A stretch of 6,936 nt of DNA from Cyclobacteriaceae bacterium. Lineage in GTDB: Bacteria; Bacteroidota; Bacteroidia; Cytophagales; Cyclobacteriaceae. The notes under the pieces were generated by a model. That model worked only from the letters and a program-made list of their open reading frames with translations, was not told where the DNA came from and ran no database searches. How positions within the stretch are numbered: position 1 is the first letter of the stretch; every line of letters begins with the position of its first letter. This document shows, piece after piece, positions 5,468 through 6,936 of this stretch. The translations under genes and the position numbers were made by a program. The stretch is from contig JAOUKG010000135.1 of NCBI GenBank assembly GCA_029882725.1, positions 1 to 6,936 of the forward strand, read 5' to 3'.

Positions 5468-6936
5468 TCAAAACTTTATTCCAATTAAAAGTACATCGTC
5501 CATTTGTTTTTCAGATCCCATCCATTCCGTCCATTTCGTATCAAAAACTTTGCAAGCATCTTTCATATGTAGTGAATGATTTTCCGCAATTAATTCTCTT
5601 GTTCTTCTTGGACCATATTTTTTAATATCAGGACCACCAAACTGATCAGGGAATCCATCAGAACAAAAATATATAGAATCTCCCGCCTCTAAATTTAATT
5701 TATGGCTGGTGAAGTTAGTTTGGTTTTTATAAATACCTCCTCCAATTGCAAACTTATTGCCTTTAATTTCAACTAGTTCTCCATTCTGAATAATATACAA
5801 TGGCCTGTGTGCGCCAGCATATACCACCTCATTGGTAGTAAGATCCAACCTACACAGGGCTATATCCATTCCATCTTTAGCAGAGTTTTCTGCCTGGTCT
5901 TGCTTCAAAGTAGAAGTTACACCTTCATCGAGTTGATCTAATATGGTTCCCGGATCTAACACCTTTCTACTGCGTACAATTTCATTTAACAGAAAATAGC
6001 CTATCAGGGAAAGTAAAGCACCCGGCACACCATGACCGGTACAATCTACGGCCGCCATAAAAATATGGTTCCCTACATGAGCAAACCAAGGGAAGTCACC
6101 ACTTACAATGTCTTTTGGTTTGTATAAAATAAATGAATTTGGTAATACCCTACTTATAACTGCATTGTTAGGCAAAATGGCATTTTGGATTCGTTTAGCA
6201 TAATTTATACTATCTGCTATTTTTTTATTTTGATGTTGAATTTCAATTTCCTGTTGTTTACGTGTTGTAATATCATGCGAAACTACAAGTACTGATTCAA
6301 TGTTTTGCAAATCATCATATTCAGGAATTGCATTTACTTGCATTATTTTCTCCCCGTCTGTGGTGGGAAAATGCATTTCAGTATTTACTTTCTGATTGCT
6401 TTCATTTACTTCTTCAACAATTTCAATCCATTTGTCTATTACAGTTTTCTCCAGATCAAGTTCGCCTACATTTCTATCAAGAAAATCTACTGGTAATTTT
6501 CCGGTAAAGAACTCAATTACGGGGTTGATATAGGAAACCTTGTTGTTTTCCAAACGCGTAATAAGATCTGGTGAGTTTTCTGAAAGTGCCTGCATTTTAC
6601 TCCTCATCCGTTGTTCTTGCTCTGCTCGTCTTCTTTCAGTTATATCTCTGGAATTGACAATGATACCATGAATGGCAGGGTTTGATAAAAAATTGGTGCC
6701 TGTAGATTCCAACCAAATATATTCTCCTGACTTGGATTTGTACATATACTGCACCGTAACCTGTTCAGTTGGATTATTCTTCAGTTTTTCAAACATCTGG
6801 TCAAATTCAACCCGCATGGTAGGGTGAACCTTTTCCTTATCAGAATTCCCTATCATTTCTTTTTGACTGTATCCAAGGATAGGTAATACTGAGGGGCTTA
6901 TATATCTTACGTTTGAATCAATTTCATAAATAGTAA
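5468..6936 (-). CDS. PAS-PAS-SpoIIE/PP2C serine/threonine phosphatase, SiaA-like, 5' end beyond window (partial)
   Basis: The open frame enters from the right edge (first full codon at 6934) and ends with TGA at 5470-5468, giving 488 visible residues. The ATG at 6856 is not a credible start: the 26 codons before it (including IYEIDSNVRYISPSVLPILG) are the front of a PAS domain that continues through it. PAS 1 covers about 1-100 and ends in the PAC-type NSRDITERRRAE. PAS 2 covers about 113-225 and ends VVSHDITTRK. A helical linker (NKKIADSINYAKRIQNAILP) leads into the SpoIIE/PP2C domain, about 245-488. Metal-binding acidic residues are visible as Asp280 in VSGDFPWF, Asp297 in DCTGHGVPGA, Asp426 in CSDGFPDQ and Asp479/480 in QMDDVLLIG, so the enzyme looks active. 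It most likely dephosphorylates the SiaC protein encoded downstream, as SiaA does. It differs from P. aeruginosa SiaA in having PAS sensors next to the phosphatase domain. What lies further N-terminal is not visible. Confidence 0.93.
   Translation of the reverse strand, partial: TIYEIDSNVRYISPSVLPILGYSQKEMIGNSDKEKVHPTMRVEFDQMFEKLKNNPTEQVTVQYMYKSKSGEYIWLESTGTNFLSNPAIHGIIVNSRDITERRRAEQEQRMRSKMQALSENSPDLITRLENNKVSYINPVIEFFTGKLPVDFLDRNVGELDLEKTVIDKWIEIVEEVNESNQKVNTEMHFPTTDGEKIMQVNAIPEYDDLQNIESVLVVSHDITTRKQQEIEIQHQNKKIADSINYAKRIQNAILPNNAVISRVLPNSFILYKPKDIVSGDFPWFAHVGNHIFMAAVDCTGHGVPGALLSLIGYFLLNEIVRSRKVLDPGTILDQLDEGVTSTLKQDQAENSAKDGMDIALCRLDLTTNEVVYAGAHRPLYIIQNGELVEIKGNKFAIGGGIYKNQTNFTSHKLNLEAGDSIYFCSDGFPDQFGGPDIKKYGPRRTRELIAENHSLHMKDACKVFDTKWTEWMGSEKQMDDVLLIGIKF

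Noticed and set aside
6305..6496. Plus-strand open frame of 63 codons
   Set aside because: It is antisense to the second PAS domain of the phosphatase, and its Phe/Ile/Tyr-rich product is typical of a shadow frame.

Overview
The window is AT-rich, and every gene I can support lies on the minus strand, so transcription runs from high to low coordinates. Several features point to a Bacteroidota (Bacteroidetes) genome, probably Bacteroidales or Cytophagales-like. These are the base composition, the near absence of Shine-Dalgarno sequences before start codons, the style of the lipoprotein signal, and family signatures such as the VSGDFPWF phosphatase motif and the SiaB/SiaC pair. The assignment comes from family recognition, not from a marker gene.

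Layout in transcription order: (1) 6936-5468, a PAS-PAS-SpoIIE/PP2C serine/threonine phosphatase whose 5' end lies outside the window. (2) 5345-4800, a SiaB-family GHKL-fold protein kinase. (3) 4771-4409, a SiaC-family (DUF1987) regulatory phosphoprotein. (4) 4374-1294, a 1026-residue ABCG-type half transporter with a TerB-like and an FHA-like domain at its N-terminus and a very large periplasmic loop. (5) 1246-353, a lipoprotein of unassigned function. (6) 348-1, a secreted small protein that runs off the left edge. Genes 2 to 6 are separated by 28, 34, 47 and 4 bases and look like one operon. The phosphatase is 122 bases upstream of siaB and may be co-transcribed.

Working model: genes 1-3 form a SiaA/SiaB/SiaC phospho-switch, with the kinase phosphorylating SiaC, the phosphatase reversing this, and PAS domains supplying the signal. 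In Pseudomonas aeruginosa the output of this switch is the diguanylate cyclase SiaD. No GGDEF protein is present here. The gene in that position encodes an ABC transporter with a cytoplasmic protein-interaction module, followed by two envelope proteins. The most interesting reading is that SiaC phosphorylation controls a transporter/envelope complex. This is an inference from gene order and domain content.

There is no gene-free stretch over 300 bases. I saw no tRNA, rRNA, CRISPR array, insertion sequence or convincing rho-independent terminator.
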